Shown one piece after another: positions 37,513-47,894 of a stretch of 64,000 nucleotides of DNA (position 1 is its first letter; each line of letters opens with the position of its first letter). The translations under genes were made by a program, and so were the position numbers. The notes under the pieces were generated by a model, which saw only the letters and a program-made list of their open reading frames with translations, did no database searches and was not told where the DNA came from. Source of the DNA: Exophiala sp. HKRS030 (lineage: Eukaryota; Ascomycota; Eurotiomycetes; Chaetothyriales; Herpotrichiellaceae); contig JAHWDD010000003.1 of the NCBI GenBank assembly GCA_023897205.1, positions 5,087,665-5,151,664 on the forward strand, written 5' to 3'.

Positions 37513-38676
37513 ATGGCTTCAAGCGACAATCACGACTTTGAGACGGTCGAAATCCACCCGGAACATTTGTTGCCGTTTGACTCCCTCCCCGACAAGAAAC
37601 GAGTGTGGCCCGGCGAACCGGGTTCGAGGGAAGAAGGGCTGGGCCGTCTGGTCCTGTTGACCCCCGAGGTCGTGGCCTCGGCGGCCTCGACGTGCGTCCG
37701 AACCGGCCGGCGGGTGAGTTTGGGGTGGGAATTGACAAAGTTGGAAATCGCAAACTTTGGCCGATCGCCTTGTCGACACGAGATTGTCGAACTGTTGGAC
37801 GGTGTCGCCTTTGACGACATTTATACGTTTAATCCACAGCAAAGCAGTCAATGGGACGGACTGAGACATTTTTCACAACCGCTGCGACGAAACTTGGACG
37901 ACGAGGTGGGCAAGACTGGCGCCGGGACGGGTTCGGAGGAAAGATTGTTCTATGGAGGTGTAACGAAATCCGAAATCAAAGACCCTTGGTGTCGACGGAT
38001 CGGGATCCACGAATGGGCCAAACAAGGGATATGTGGCCGCGGTGTATTGTTGGATTTTGTGAGGTATGCCGACCGGAAAGGTTTGGAGTATTCGACTTTC
38101 GGTGATTTTGCGATTTCCCTTTCGGTGTTGTTGGAGATTGCGACCGAACAAAGGGTCGAATTCAAAAGAGGTGACATTTTGTTTGTACGTATCGGTGTCA
38201 CGAGAGAATGGGACACGAGAATGACCGCCACCCAAAAGCAAGAGTATGCAGAATCCCAGAATCCTCGACATTCCGGCGTCCAAGGTACGGAAGAGATGTT
38301 GAGATGGTTATGGGACACGGGGTTTTCGGCCGTGGCGAGTGACGCGATTTCTTTTGAAGTTTATCCACCAAAGGAGAGTTATGAAAGAAGGAGAAGAAGA
38401 AGAAGACGACCTAAAGATACTGCTGGTGGTGGTGGGGGTGGTGGTGAAGAAGAAGAAGATGGTGATGATGAAAGTCAAGTCGAAAAAATACCTGGAATAT
38501 TTCTACATGAATATTTATTGTCAGGTTGGGGTATGCCAATTGGTGAATTGTTTGATCTTGAAGACTTGAGCAAATTGTGTTCCTCACACAATAGGTGGGA
38601 ATTTTTCGTTTCGAGTTCACCGTTCAACATGCCGGGAGGGGTTTCGAGTCCACCAAATTGTATCGCCATCTTTTAA
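37513..38676 (+). CDS. Cyclase-family hydrolase (kynurenine formamidase-like fold)
   Basis: A single exon of 387 residues starts from the ATG at 37513 (MASSDNHDF); the frame is open 11 codons further to an acceptor-like CAG, so a short upstream coding exon is possible. It matches fungal cyclase proteins (PF04199): QWDGLRHF in the middle, DPWCRRIGIHEWAKQGICGRGVLLDF, GDILFVRIG, and near the end IFLHEYLLSGWGMPIGELFDLEDL. The family includes metal-dependent amide or lactone hydrolases; fungal members are mostly uncharacterised. There is an odd insertion of about 35 residues in a loop: eight Arg, then eight Gly, then an acidic run, encoded by GAA/AGA- and GGT-type simple repeats. Confidence 0.82.
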   Translation: MASSDNHDFETVEIHPEHLLPFDSLPDKKRVWPGEPGSREEGLGRLVLLTPEVVASAASTCVRTGRRVSLGWELTKLEIANFGRSPCRHEIVELLDGVAFDDIYTFNPQQSSQWDGLRHFSQPLRRNLDDEVGKTGAGTGSEERLFYGGVTKSEIKDPWCRRIGIHEWAKQGICGRGVLLDFVRYADRKGLEYSTFGDFAISLSVLLEIATEQRVEFKRGDILFVRIGVTREWDTRMTATQKQEYAESQNPRHSGVQGTEEMLRWLWDTGFSAVASDAISFEVYPPKESYERRRRRRRRPKDTAGGGGGGGEEEEDGDDESQVEKIPGIFLHEYLLSGWGMPIGELFDLEDLSKLCSSHNRWEFFVSSSPFNMPGGVSSPPNCIAIF

Positions 38677-39102
38677 GTCGAGCAAAGAGGAAAGAAAAAC
38701 AGGGAAGGGAGAGAGAGAGACAAAAAGGTTGGCGAGATGGGTATGAAAACACCCACCCCGAATGAGAGACAAGGACGACAAGAATATGGATATGCTCTAG
38801 AGATACGAGAGATTCCCAAGTATTTAGGTATGGATATATATTTGGTTCAATCAAGAATAAAAAAGACACAAACCACTCGACACATCAAACGCCATACAGT
38901 CTTGATTGTGCGTCAGTATATACCAAGTGTAAGTAAGTATACTTTGATGGATTCCATCAACAATTTTGGAACAAAATCGATTGATTCAAGATACTATTAC
39001 GGAGTACAATTTACAACGACATCACCAGCGTATCGGACCAGCTCAGGAAGACTTGCAACTTTTCTCCTTTCCATCTCACCATAAAATCCACGCGCAGGCC
39101 AA
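38677..39102. other. Convergent 3' region
   Basis: It lies between the cyclase and sugar-transporter 3' ends. It holds a GA tract near 38709-38720 and a perfect TACGGAGTA at 38998-39006. No gene is seen. Confidence 0.65.
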
Positions 39103-40943
39103 TCACACCTTCATACCCTTCTCACTAATCTCAGTAGGTTCTTGTCTTTGTCCATCATTCACCCCCGAAACATCCGAATGGACAATGTCTTTACTCTTGA
39201 GAAACTCGTCCAGTTCTCGTCTCTGTTCCTCGCTCACGTCATTGACATGAACAGCCACATCGTCTCCAAACTTGGCCGAAATCTCCTCGAGACTCAATCG
39301 TGCTGTCTCGGGCCAGAAGAAATAAATCATCGGCAGATAGACGATACACCAACAGACAATGACAAGGTAATACTTCCAACCGACATTGTTGATCCCGATC
39401 GGGGCGGTCTGTAGCAAAATGATGGTCGCGGCGAATTGGCCAAACAAACTGAATCCCATACCGATCGGACGAATCTCGGTCGGGAAGATCTCGCTGACAT
39501 ACAAGTACATGGTTGTATCGCAAAAGGTGCCCTGGAAGGTGAGGTAGAAGAAGACGAAAAAGACACCAGCAGCGTTACCGGCTTGGTTTGTCGTTCCGGC
39601 ATAGGTTGCGATCATGGCGCAGAGGCATGATGTTGTGACGAGACAACCTGCGGTGCCAATCATGTACATCCATCGGCGGGAGTTGACTTTGTCATGCAAC
39701 CACGCCCCACCGGGATTGTAGATGACGCCAGCAGTCGTAAGCCAGAGAGCAGACAGAAGCAAAGGCATCGAGCCTTTTTGACCCAGATTCGTGTACAAAA
39801 TGACGGAATAGTTGTTCTGTGGAGGCAATCATGGTTAATTTTGCTCGTGTAGAAAAAAAAAACCGGCAGCAGAAAACATACAATCACTAAAGGTCCAGCG
39901 AACTCGGCACCCCATTGAGTCAGAAATCCAATAATCATCCTTTTGCGATAGCTCTTCTTCTTGATGCATGCCATCCAGGGACCGTAACCGATAGCTTTGA
40001 GCTTCGCTGAGTCAAGTGCGATTTGCTCTTTGGTTTGGTAGAGTTCTTCCTTTGCAACGAGATCGTCTGGGTCGTCGGGAGATTTTCGGAGGGCTTGGAT
40101 GACTTTCCACGCTTCTTCGATTTTACCTTGCTGCAACAACCATCGAGGTGATCGTGGGATCCAGATCGATGTGATTATCAGCACTAGCGGTGGCAGTGTC
40201 TGGATGCAAAGAGGAAATCGCCATGCGAAAGACGCGTTCTTGTCTGTTGCGAAATAGCAGGCATAGCCTAACCACCCTGAGAGCATGTAGCCAAAAACGA
40301 GGAAGATGGCGTGGTGACCCACTAGCCATCCTCGGTTCTCGGGTGGTGCCAATTCAGAAAGATACATCGGACAAGCCGTCACCAGTATACCAATCCCTAA
40401 ACCTGAAATAACTCGACCGACATGGAACATACTGGAGTGGAGGAGTTAGTGTGTTGAGAGTTGTAGATGGAGAGTGTATACTTGCGCTAAGGCTGCAGCA
40501 CCACCCCTTGAGTCTGTTAGCAATGCATAGTTTCAACAAGGACATTAATACTTACTGGAAGGCACCGCCGATGATGGCTAGGATAGCACCAAGTTGGATG
40601 CTTCTCTTGCGACCAAGAGTAGTGGCTGACCACATGATGAAGAGAGACCCGACTGCTCCACCAGCACTGTAGAGGCCATTGGCAGTCGCAATGGCATTTG
40701 TGGTTTTGCCGCCGTAACCTGGTTCTCCTTGCATGGGGAGGTCAAAGAATTCATACCACCCGGGTTGGCCAATGGTACTTCCAATAATGGCTGAGCAATA
40801 CCCATAGGTCTACCGCGAAGGTCAGTCGTTGTGTTGTCAGCGAGGAATAATGTATCACGTACCATAGACCCAAAAGCAACAGCCACAGTTACGAGCCTAT
40901 TGTAAATGCTCGAATGAGCAGACCTGCGTTTTCCTACGCCCAT
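39103..40943 (-). CDS. MFS sugar transporter (sugar porter family)
   Basis: Five exons: 40943..40863, 40809..40556, 40506..40486 (21-nt microexon), 40431..39882 and 39816..39103, giving 539 residues. The microexon supplies QGGAAALA, needed to rebuild IGGAFQGGAAALAMFHVGR. It is followed by a 54-nt GC-AG intron (GCAAGT); the nearby GT would break the frame. The preceding intron ends in AAG. Sugar-porter motifs: FGSMTYGYCSAIIG (TM1), LGRKRSIQLGA, GRVISGLGIGILVTACPMYLSELAP, WIPRSPRWLLQQGK, and PETARLSLEEI at the end. It is a plasma-membrane H+ symporter; a glucose, pentose or oligosaccharide substrate cannot be distinguished. Confidence 0.88.
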
Positions 40944-42958
40944 CTCTGCAGAATTGGTTCACAGATGATGGACTGCGTTCGTTTGATGAGAAATGAAAGT
41001 CAAAATTCCTAGAGAGCGATGAAAAAAGCGAGGGTATAAGAATTCGAACAAGGTCTCATGCAGCTACCCCAATGCATGCCAAACCCGAGGCTGTAGCGTA
41101 GTTTTAAAGCCAAGTTGACTCTCCAGCAAACCGGTAGAGCATTTCATTAGCCCTTTGTCCTGCGGGGGCAGTCTGGGGATTGAGTTTTAGGGACACTGAA
41201 AGGTCGTGTTGTTGTGGTGGTCTCATTCGTGATAGTGAAGAAACGCTTCACTCGCGAGGAAGTTGGCTTCTTGTTTCCGCGATCCACTATCAAGTCTAGG
41301 TGAGTTAGGGCCCCTATGATTCAAGGTGAATTGCTCCAAAGGATTGCCTATTCAATTGTCAAAAGGCTGGGCCGGGGTGTACCGCAACAATTTCCGGGGC
41401 TCTCCCCGACTCGACTGGCGTATTCAGGGAAGAAGGGCTCGGCGCCGCCATTTGCCTTGGAAAAGCCCCAGCCGGCATGATGGGAAGTTTTACGGCGGCC
41501 AAGGACGGTGATCTTGTAGATAAGGCGGCCTGATCGTCCTTCCTCGACCATGTAGACCTTCATGCAACAAACACTCCATACACCGACAATGACTTGCCGT
41601 AACTCCGAATATATGCACGCCGTACACTGGCACCTTGCTGATCCTCACATCTGTTGGCAATGAAACCCAGACTCGCACGGCCATGCACGCTATCCTAGGT
41701 CTGGGAATGGTGGCTTCGAGCGTGAGTGGTTTTGCTCAGTATCCTCTTGGAAATATTATCGAATGGGACCCTTGCTGGCTCATCTTACCATTTGAAAGAA
41801 TTGAACAGAGGACAGTCATGGGAATTCCAGCATCAGTATTGTTCGACACCGAGGCGCTATGGTTGATCAGACATGCAGGTATGGATGTCGCGCCAACACA
41901 TCAAGCATGCTGCTGTTAACTTGGCCTTGTCTTCTAGCCTCGTAGGTGGGATTACGGAGAGCTCAAAGACCGGGCCGAGGCGAGAAGATCACCTGGATAA
42001 TGGTCAGTGACCTGATCAGTGGACAAACTTGAAAAGGCTTGTGCAACGTTCAAGGTGGTTGGAAGTTCCACACATATAGATTTAGCGAGGGATAGGCACG
42101 GCGCCAATATGCATCCCTCTCTATCTGGGCGCAACTGTGGGCCAGCGAGATTGTTCAGAGGCGCAGTACTGGGGAGTATCAGAGCCAGGCTGACCTTTGT
42201 TTGCTGATTTTTTTTCGACACACACACTCTGTATCTCCTCAAGACCTGTCATGGGTGCTTGTGCCACCTGATTTTGGGATAATGAGCAGAGTGTTTCTGC
42301 GTTGTCGTATTGCCGGAATGCTCGCGTCATGAACAACTCTTCATGCATGGTGTGCTTTCTGCCAGGGCAAAGAGTTATATGAATCTGTGAGTCTGGAATG
42401 TGAGTGAAATGGAGATGAAGCCGGACAGAAATGCAACACGTGCAACACGTGACTAACACCTGAATTGCTGTGCATCCACTGAATCTATTCACATTCACAG
42501 TCGATGAACTTGACAAGTTTCTCAATCCACCAAGTCGCTGAGTGTTCATTGAAGTTCGAGAAAAGAAATGACACTGATGACGGCCGTGAATGCGGTTTCC
42601 TCGTCCTGCGCCTTTCCCTATCCTTCTTTCCTCGAATATAACACGATCAATCCTTCACTCTTCGCCCTTACCATTCAAAGTCCTTCAACCACTGTCCATC
42701 AGTTCTTAATCGTCCACAATTCTTTCTTCCAGTTGATATGATCCACAGAACCTCTTTTCATAAATCTGATACGTCTCTGTGTAATGGTGACACAACCTTG
42801 TGACTCCCAATCTGACGTTGTCTGTCCTCCATCAACCAGATCCCGGATACTTGATCGCCAATCTCCTGGTCATATCTCGTTCCTCGACAAGCATCCCTTC
42901 CAGTCTCCAGACATCGACCCAGCACCACGGCTCTTGATGGGCAACCACGTTCCCAAAG
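40944..42958. other. Intergenic, divergent promoters, no supported gene
   Basis: A 2.0-kb gap between divergent genes. It contains a tandem repeat of GCAACACGT with two CACGTG boxes (42437-42442 and 42446-42451), about 510 bp before the hydrolase start. Several open frames of 60-140 codons lack domains. Confidence 0.55.
42434..42451. promoter_or_regulatory. Tandem CACGTG E-boxes
   Basis: Two copies of GCAACACGT in tandem create two palindromic CACGTG sites 9 bp apart. CACGTG is the classical bHLH binding site. Use by the hydrolase gene downstream is inference. Confidence 0.4.
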
Positions 42959-43789
42959 ATGGAGTTTGAAGAAATCCACGATATATCCTATGTCTCGAAT
43001 GGTCATCGCCGACAAAAACTCGATCTCTACCTTCCTGCCAAAGGGCCCGTCTTGCGACCTGTTATTGTCTACATCCATGGCGGGGAATGGCGCTATGGTA
43101 GCAAGGAGTCTGAATTGATGCCCAAACATTTCAGAGGAATCAAATACGCTGTGGCTTCTCTTGACTATCGGCTGAGCACGGATGCATCTTTCCCTGCTGC
43201 TCTCGAAGACTGCAAAGCTGCCGTCCGCTGGTTAAGATCCCACGACGAAACCTACCGCCTCGATTCTGATTGCTTCGTAGCTTGGGGAGAAGGTGCAGGA
43301 GGCCACCTTGCTGCGCTTTTGGGAGCAACGGGTGGCACCAAGGAGTTTGACGTTGGTGACCATCTGGATACCTCAAGCGCTGTCCAAGGCGTAGTGGCAT
43401 ACTACGCACCGATTGATTTCCTTCTGATGGACAACCAGGCCTTGCCTGGTAGTCAGCAACACAATCATCCCAACTCATCTGAGTCGAAGTTTATCGGAGG
43501 GCCAATCGAAGAGAACGAGGACAAAGTTAAGCGAGCGAACCCAACAACATACATCACGTCATCCACCTGTCCATTCTTTGTCGCCCATGGCACTGAGGAT
43601 CGACTTGTTCCATTTCCCCAGAGTGAACTCCTTGTGTCGGCATTGGAGGAAGCGGGTGTCAATGTCGTCTACTATCCGGTTGATGGAGCAGATCATTTTT
43701 TCCTGTGCGCCAGCCCAACAAGGCGTTTGGATATCCAGGTTGAAACAGACAGGTTCCTCGATGATGTATACACTGGCGCCGAGTTTTAG
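42959..43789 (+). CDS. Alpha/beta hydrolase (BD-FAE/esterase-like) lacking the nucleophilic Ser
   Basis: A single exon of 276 residues. The oxyanion-hole motif HGGEWRYGSKESE is at about residue 40. The nucleophile elbow, normally GxSAGGHLAAL, reads WGEGAGGHLAALLG, so Gly112 (codon GGT at 43292-43294) stands where Ser is expected. The acid (HGTEDRLVPF) and base (VDGADHFFL) are retained. The family deacylates xylan, ferulate or small esters. Without Ser the protein may be inactive, a pseudoenzyme or binding protein, or the base may be an assembly or strain variant; Ser (AGT) would need a single A in place of G. There is no signal peptide, so it is probably cytosolic. The frame is intact with no stops, which argues against an old pseudogene. 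Confidence 0.85.
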   Translation: MEFEEIHDISYVSNGHRRQKLDLYLPAKGPVLRPVIVYIHGGEWRYGSKESELMPKHFRGIKYAVASLDYRLSTDASFPAALEDCKAAVRWLRSHDETYRLDSDCFVAWGEGAGGHLAALLGATGGTKEFDVGDHLDTSSAVQGVVAYYAPIDFLLMDNQALPGSQQHNHPNSSESKFIGGPIEENEDKVKRANPTTYITSSTCPFFVAHGTEDRLVPFPQSELLVSALEEAGVNVVYYPVDGADHFFLCASPTRRLDIQVETDRFLDDVYTGAEF

Positions 43790-44143
43790 TAGATGTGATG
43801 GTCAGCAAATGTTAAAAGGCTTCCAACATATTCAGGGCGATGCTTGATTGCATTATTAGCAATGGTATTGTGTTGAAGGTCGCAATGATATGATACGGGA
43901 CATTGGTTTTCAAGGGAGGTCCGTCTTATTATGACTGAGTATGCTTAACACTACCCCTTCTGCTTTCCGTGGGTCATTGGTGGTCTTTGAACGTATCCAA
44001 TAGCATTGCAGTCTACCCTTACAGAGTAGTAACACGTGCTGAGTGAGTGATTTACTGATCTTTGGTGTGGTGTTTTGTGGTAGAGTGTTCTCACCGTCTT
44101 GTTTCTTGATCGACTTCTTGAAGAACCTGAATCAATCTATAAA
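43790..44143. other. Convergent 3' spacer
   Basis: It lies between the hydrolase and aminotransferase 3' ends. It holds one CACGTG at about 44034. No gene is seen. Confidence 0.6.
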
Positions 44144-45575
44144 TTAGGGCGTATATGGTGAGTGTCTCGTCATATCTCGTTGGGTATTCACATACCTCTC
44201 TAAACCCATCGTCAATTCTTCCCTCGGGGACGCAAATGTTAATCTGAAATTGCCATTCTTCTCACTGGCGAAGCTAGCACCCATGGCCAACCAGACTCCT
44301 CCTTTGGCCATGCGCCAATTCAATTCCAGTTCGGCATCTTGACTATCTTCCTTCAACCAGCGTGACAAGTCCAACCAAATGAAACTGGTCACACTAGCGG
44401 GGTTGTACGGGATGCCATTCGCCTTTAGGTAGGACGTCGTGTATGCATAAGCGTCGGTCATTCGGGACTGGAACAGCGGAAAGTACCATTCCTGCCACAT
44501 CTTGTCGTTGAACATATTGAGCCAGGCGTGCTCCGCGAGTTGAGACGCTCTGGTGAAGCTCGCCACAGACCGAAACGAACGCATGAGCTGCGTGTTGAAC
44601 GGTGAGATCAGCGCGCCTATACGAGTTCCGTTGGCGCAAAAGTCCTTGCTCATGGCGTATATGACATGCACGAGAGACGGGTCGATGTACCGTTCGAGCG
44701 GGAAGGAGAGCACCGACACGAATGGCGGTGGGTCGGGAATGTCTTTGCTCGGAAAGTGCGATTTGGCGTAGACCTCGTCGGATATTAGGTGGATATCGTA
44801 CTTGGAACAGAGCTTCAGGATGCCTGTGAGGAAGTCAGGGTCGTAAGGGCGGCCGAGAGGGTTGTGCGGGCTGGAGATCAGGATCGCCCGGATTGTTGTG
44901 CCTGAAGCGTTGGACCGATGGAGGGCGTCTTCGTACGCCGAGACTGCGGCGGCCGATGTTGGGTTCACATCTGCCCCGAACGAAACGAGAACAGGTTTGA
45001 TCCTGGAGAGATTGGGTTCGGATATCAGACTGGATCAAAGGCACGGGATGGTACGTGTCTGAAAGAAAGGGGATGGAAACACGCACTCACTTTGCTCGAG
45101 CTTCGATGTCGGGAAAGAAACCCACGTATAATGGTCGCCCGACAAGGATGCCGTCCGCTGGCTCTCCTAGACAAAAGGAGAGGTTGTCGACGGCACTACC
45201 AGCACCGTTGCATATACAGATATGGTTGTCTTTGATTGGTGTCGACGGGTTGAAGACTTGGTTGACATATTCTGCCAGCGTGCGACGGAGGGCAGGATCT
45301 CCATTCGGACCTTGCCCATACGTCAGATGCCACGGATTGATGTTCATGCTCTTGTTGATGTGCTCGCAGATCTCATTTCGCATGAGCTTGTTCTCTGCGA
45401 TAGCAAGGGCTACAATGCCGTCCGGGTTGGTGGCTTGATCATATTGGTTGTGGAAGCAATAAGATCGGATCTCCTGGAGCTTGTTCGGTACGAGGTTGTC
45501 AAGTGCTCGTTTAGAAATGTATCCCATCTTTCTTGTATATTGTCGTTGGAATCGGAAGATATGCTGCATTTGCAT
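44144..45575 (-). CDS. ACC-synthase-like PLP aminotransferase
   Basis: Exons are 45575..45091 and 45002..44144, giving 447 residues; the intron is 88 nt with donor GTGAGT. Two starts are possible: the ATG at 45575, or 45527 (MGYISKRALDNL), which begins at the family-conserved region; the latter may be the real one. Conserved features: LAIAENKLM, TYGQGPNGDPALRRTLAEYVN, ISSPHNPLGRPY, LISDEVYAKSHF and AMSKDFCANGTRIG with the Schiff-base Lys. These fit the 1-aminocyclopropane-1-carboxylate synthase subgroup found in many fungi, where activity is often unproven and may be a C-S lyase or transaminase. It is likely cytosolic. Confidence 0.86.
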
Positions 45576-46187
45576 TCCTTGGTATGAACTGAGGAAGCAA
45601 ACGATAACCTCATACACTTTTCATCGTTGATGAGGGATCGTTATCGCTGACTTCTGAGGTAGTGTTGATACTAGTACGGCGAAGTGTTGTTGCGATATCG
45701 GCACTGCACTCGGAATGCTTGGATACTCTCTACGGGGGAGTATCACGGTACTTTATGTATGGCAGATTCTGAGCGACGCAACTTGTATCCATCATTGACG
45801 TCGAATATATTAACAATCATCCACCTCCATATCCATATACAACAAGAACTCCGCATTAGACTCTCCACATCGAGACCTCATAGCTTTGTTTTCTCTGCGG
45901 AGTCACACGGCTCAATCGGCAATGGTAGCGGTGTTAAGCTCCTTGATCTACACGGCTCGAGGTCTTTGATCGGAGGAAGTCTTGCTACAATCAATGAAAA
46001 GAACCGATGGAGCTGTCGGCACAATGCCCGACACAACCCATTTATGCTAAACGTCATGGTGGTGGGCATGGTATATATCCATGACATGGAACCCCCATGG
46101 GCGTGACGATGTAACGGTTGCTAGATTCCTTCTTCGAGGTGAGTGCGAAATTGCCATGAATTAGGAATCTCGAAACAGTCTTCCAGA
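45576..46187. other. Divergent promoter region with possible 5'-UTR intron and uORF
   Basis: It lies between the ACC-synthase-like gene and the lipase. A short GTGAGT...CAG segment (46139-46178, 40 nt) could be a leader intron of the lipase. It contains a two-codon upstream ORF, ATG AAT TAG, at 46156-46164. Confidence 0.45.
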
Positions 46188-47651
46188 ATGATGCCCAATA
46201 TGCTCGTTATAGCTTGGACTTTGTTCCTCATCTCGCTCTGCTGTGCTCAGTCGCAGATACAGAACCCGGCTGAAGCTCAAAACACCACGTTCAATGCGAC
46301 GTACGGCAAACTCAACCCTTCACAGGCCGAGTCTCTGATTGCCAAAGCGAACCTCTCCGATGAATTATCCGATGCCATCCTGGTAGCTGTCAATTTTGAA
46401 AGATCCAATTGGGCTGCATCTTCAGCCCAGCTCGACCCTTTCTACACGGACATCCCGTCCAATTCTTCACACGCTCCAGCTGGTTCCGTGATCAAAGTCG
46501 AGCAGTTCACAAACACGTCACTCTACACCGTGCCTCCAGATGTCGCACTGTCCCGGATGCTTTTCATGACCAAGAACCTCAACGGCACGACCATCCCGGC
46601 ATCGGCATATGTGCTCTGGCCGTGGTTCCCTCGCCGCTTCGACAACATCACCGGTCTGCCCGTGGTCGTCTGGGGCCACGGGACAAGCGGCTGGAGCGCC
46701 GAATGCGGACCCTCTCACATCCGCAACTTATGGTATCAATACAGTGCCCCGTTCGTCCTAGCACTACAAGGCTACGTGGTCGTCGCGCCCGACTATGCCG
46801 GACTCGGCGTCGATCATGACGCCCAGGGCAACTTCATAGAGCACCAATACCTCTCCAGCCCCGCGCACGGCAACGACCTGATCTACTCGGTGCAAGCGGC
46901 GCAAAAGACATGGCCCAGCTTGAGCAAGGAGTTCGTCGTCATGGGCCACAGTCAAGGTGGCGGCGCGGCGTGGGGAGCGGCGCAGAATCTGGCGAAAAAC
47001 CCCGTCCAAGGCTACCTGGGCACGATCGCGGGGTCGCCCACCACGACCATCAGTCCAGCATCGAACAGCAACATGAGCAGTTCGGGACCTCTGAACTCGA
47101 TGCTCGTCCGCGTCGGCACGGGCGTCAAGTCCGTGTTTGAAAGTTTCCAGCTCTCGACGTGGTTGACGGAAAAGGGCGTGCAGACGCAACAACTCCTCCA
47201 GGGTCTCCAGGGCTGTCAGTCCGTCGCCCTCGAGCTGCTCAGCCAGCCGAACCTGTTCAAGGATGACTGGAACCAGACGTGGTATTTCAACGCCCTGGAC
47301 AATCTGACGCGCAACGGCGGCAAACCGTTCGCCGGACCCATGTTGGTCCTCCAGGGCACGGCGGACCCGTCTGTGAATCCCAACGGGACAACGGCGGCCG
47401 TCAACGAGACGTGTTCCAAGTACGCGGATGGTGCGTTGGAGTACGCCACGTTCGAGGGCGTCACGCATGTGCCTGTGCTGTATGCCGGACAACAGGTCTG
47501 GTTGGATTGGATTGCCGATCGGTTCAAGGGTGTGCAAGTCCCCAAGGGGTGTAAGCGGACCCATTACACTCCCGAGTTGAGTGTGGGTTCGTACCAGAAG
47601 GAGGTGGCTTTGTTCTTGGAGTATCCCATGTACGGGTATGAGACTGCATGA
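46188..47651 (+). CDS. Secretory lipase (Candida-type LIP family)
   Basis: A single exon of 487 residues starting at ATG 46188; the frame continues upstream only to a GTG. A signal peptide MMPNMLVIAWTLFLISLCCA is followed by the secretory-lipase domain (PF03583): VVVWGHGTSGWSAECGPS, VVVAPDYAGLGVD, the nucleophile elbow VMGHSQGGGAAW, Asp in LVLQGTADPSVNPNGT and His in EGVTHVPVLYAG. Ten or more N-glycosylation sequons are present. Length and motif spacing are normal for the family, which hydrolyses triglycerides and esters outside the cell. With the fatty-acid genes at 48-56 kb it could feed released fatty acids into that module, as inference. Confidence 0.93.
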   Translation: MMPNMLVIAWTLFLISLCCAQSQIQNPAEAQNTTFNATYGKLNPSQAESLIAKANLSDELSDAILVAVNFERSNWAASSAQLDPFYTDIPSNSSHAPAGSVIKVEQFTNTSLYTVPPDVALSRMLFMTKNLNGTTIPASAYVLWPWFPRRFDNITGLPVVVWGHGTSGWSAECGPSHIRNLWYQYSAPFVLALQGYVVVAPDYAGLGVDHDAQGNFIEHQYLSSPAHGNDLIYSVQAAQKTWPSLSKEFVVMGHSQGGGAAWGAAQNLAKNPVQGYLGTIAGSPTTTISPASNSNMSSSGPLNSMLVRVGTGVKSVFESFQLSTWLTEKGVQTQQLLQGLQGCQSVALELLSQPNLFKDDWNQTWYFNALDNLTRNGGKPFAGPMLVLQGTADPSVNPNGTTAAVNETCSKYADGALEYATFEGVTHVPVLYAGQQVWLDWIADRFKGVQVPKGCKRTHYTPELSVGSYQKEVALFLEYPMYGYETA

Positions 47652-47894
47652 AGGAGAGTTCCCCATTCTTCAAATTTGAGGTCGTGCAGGATGTTCGAAG
47701 TCGACAAGTAATGTGGATTCGGCATAAAGTGGATTGCTGTACGAAAGTCTTGGTAGGCTAGAGATCTGATGAATACAATGGATGCCATATATGTCATTGA
47801 TGTCCTGAATCATACATTGAGTGCCAGAAAGATGCTTGCTGCTATTCTATGCATCCATTCGTCCCTTCCAATACTCATCTCCAGAACAGTAAGC

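Noticed and set aside
46764..47666. 300-codon minus-strand frame antisense to the lipase
   Set aside because: Composition is that of a reversed GC-biased gene; the plus-strand lipase is unambiguous.
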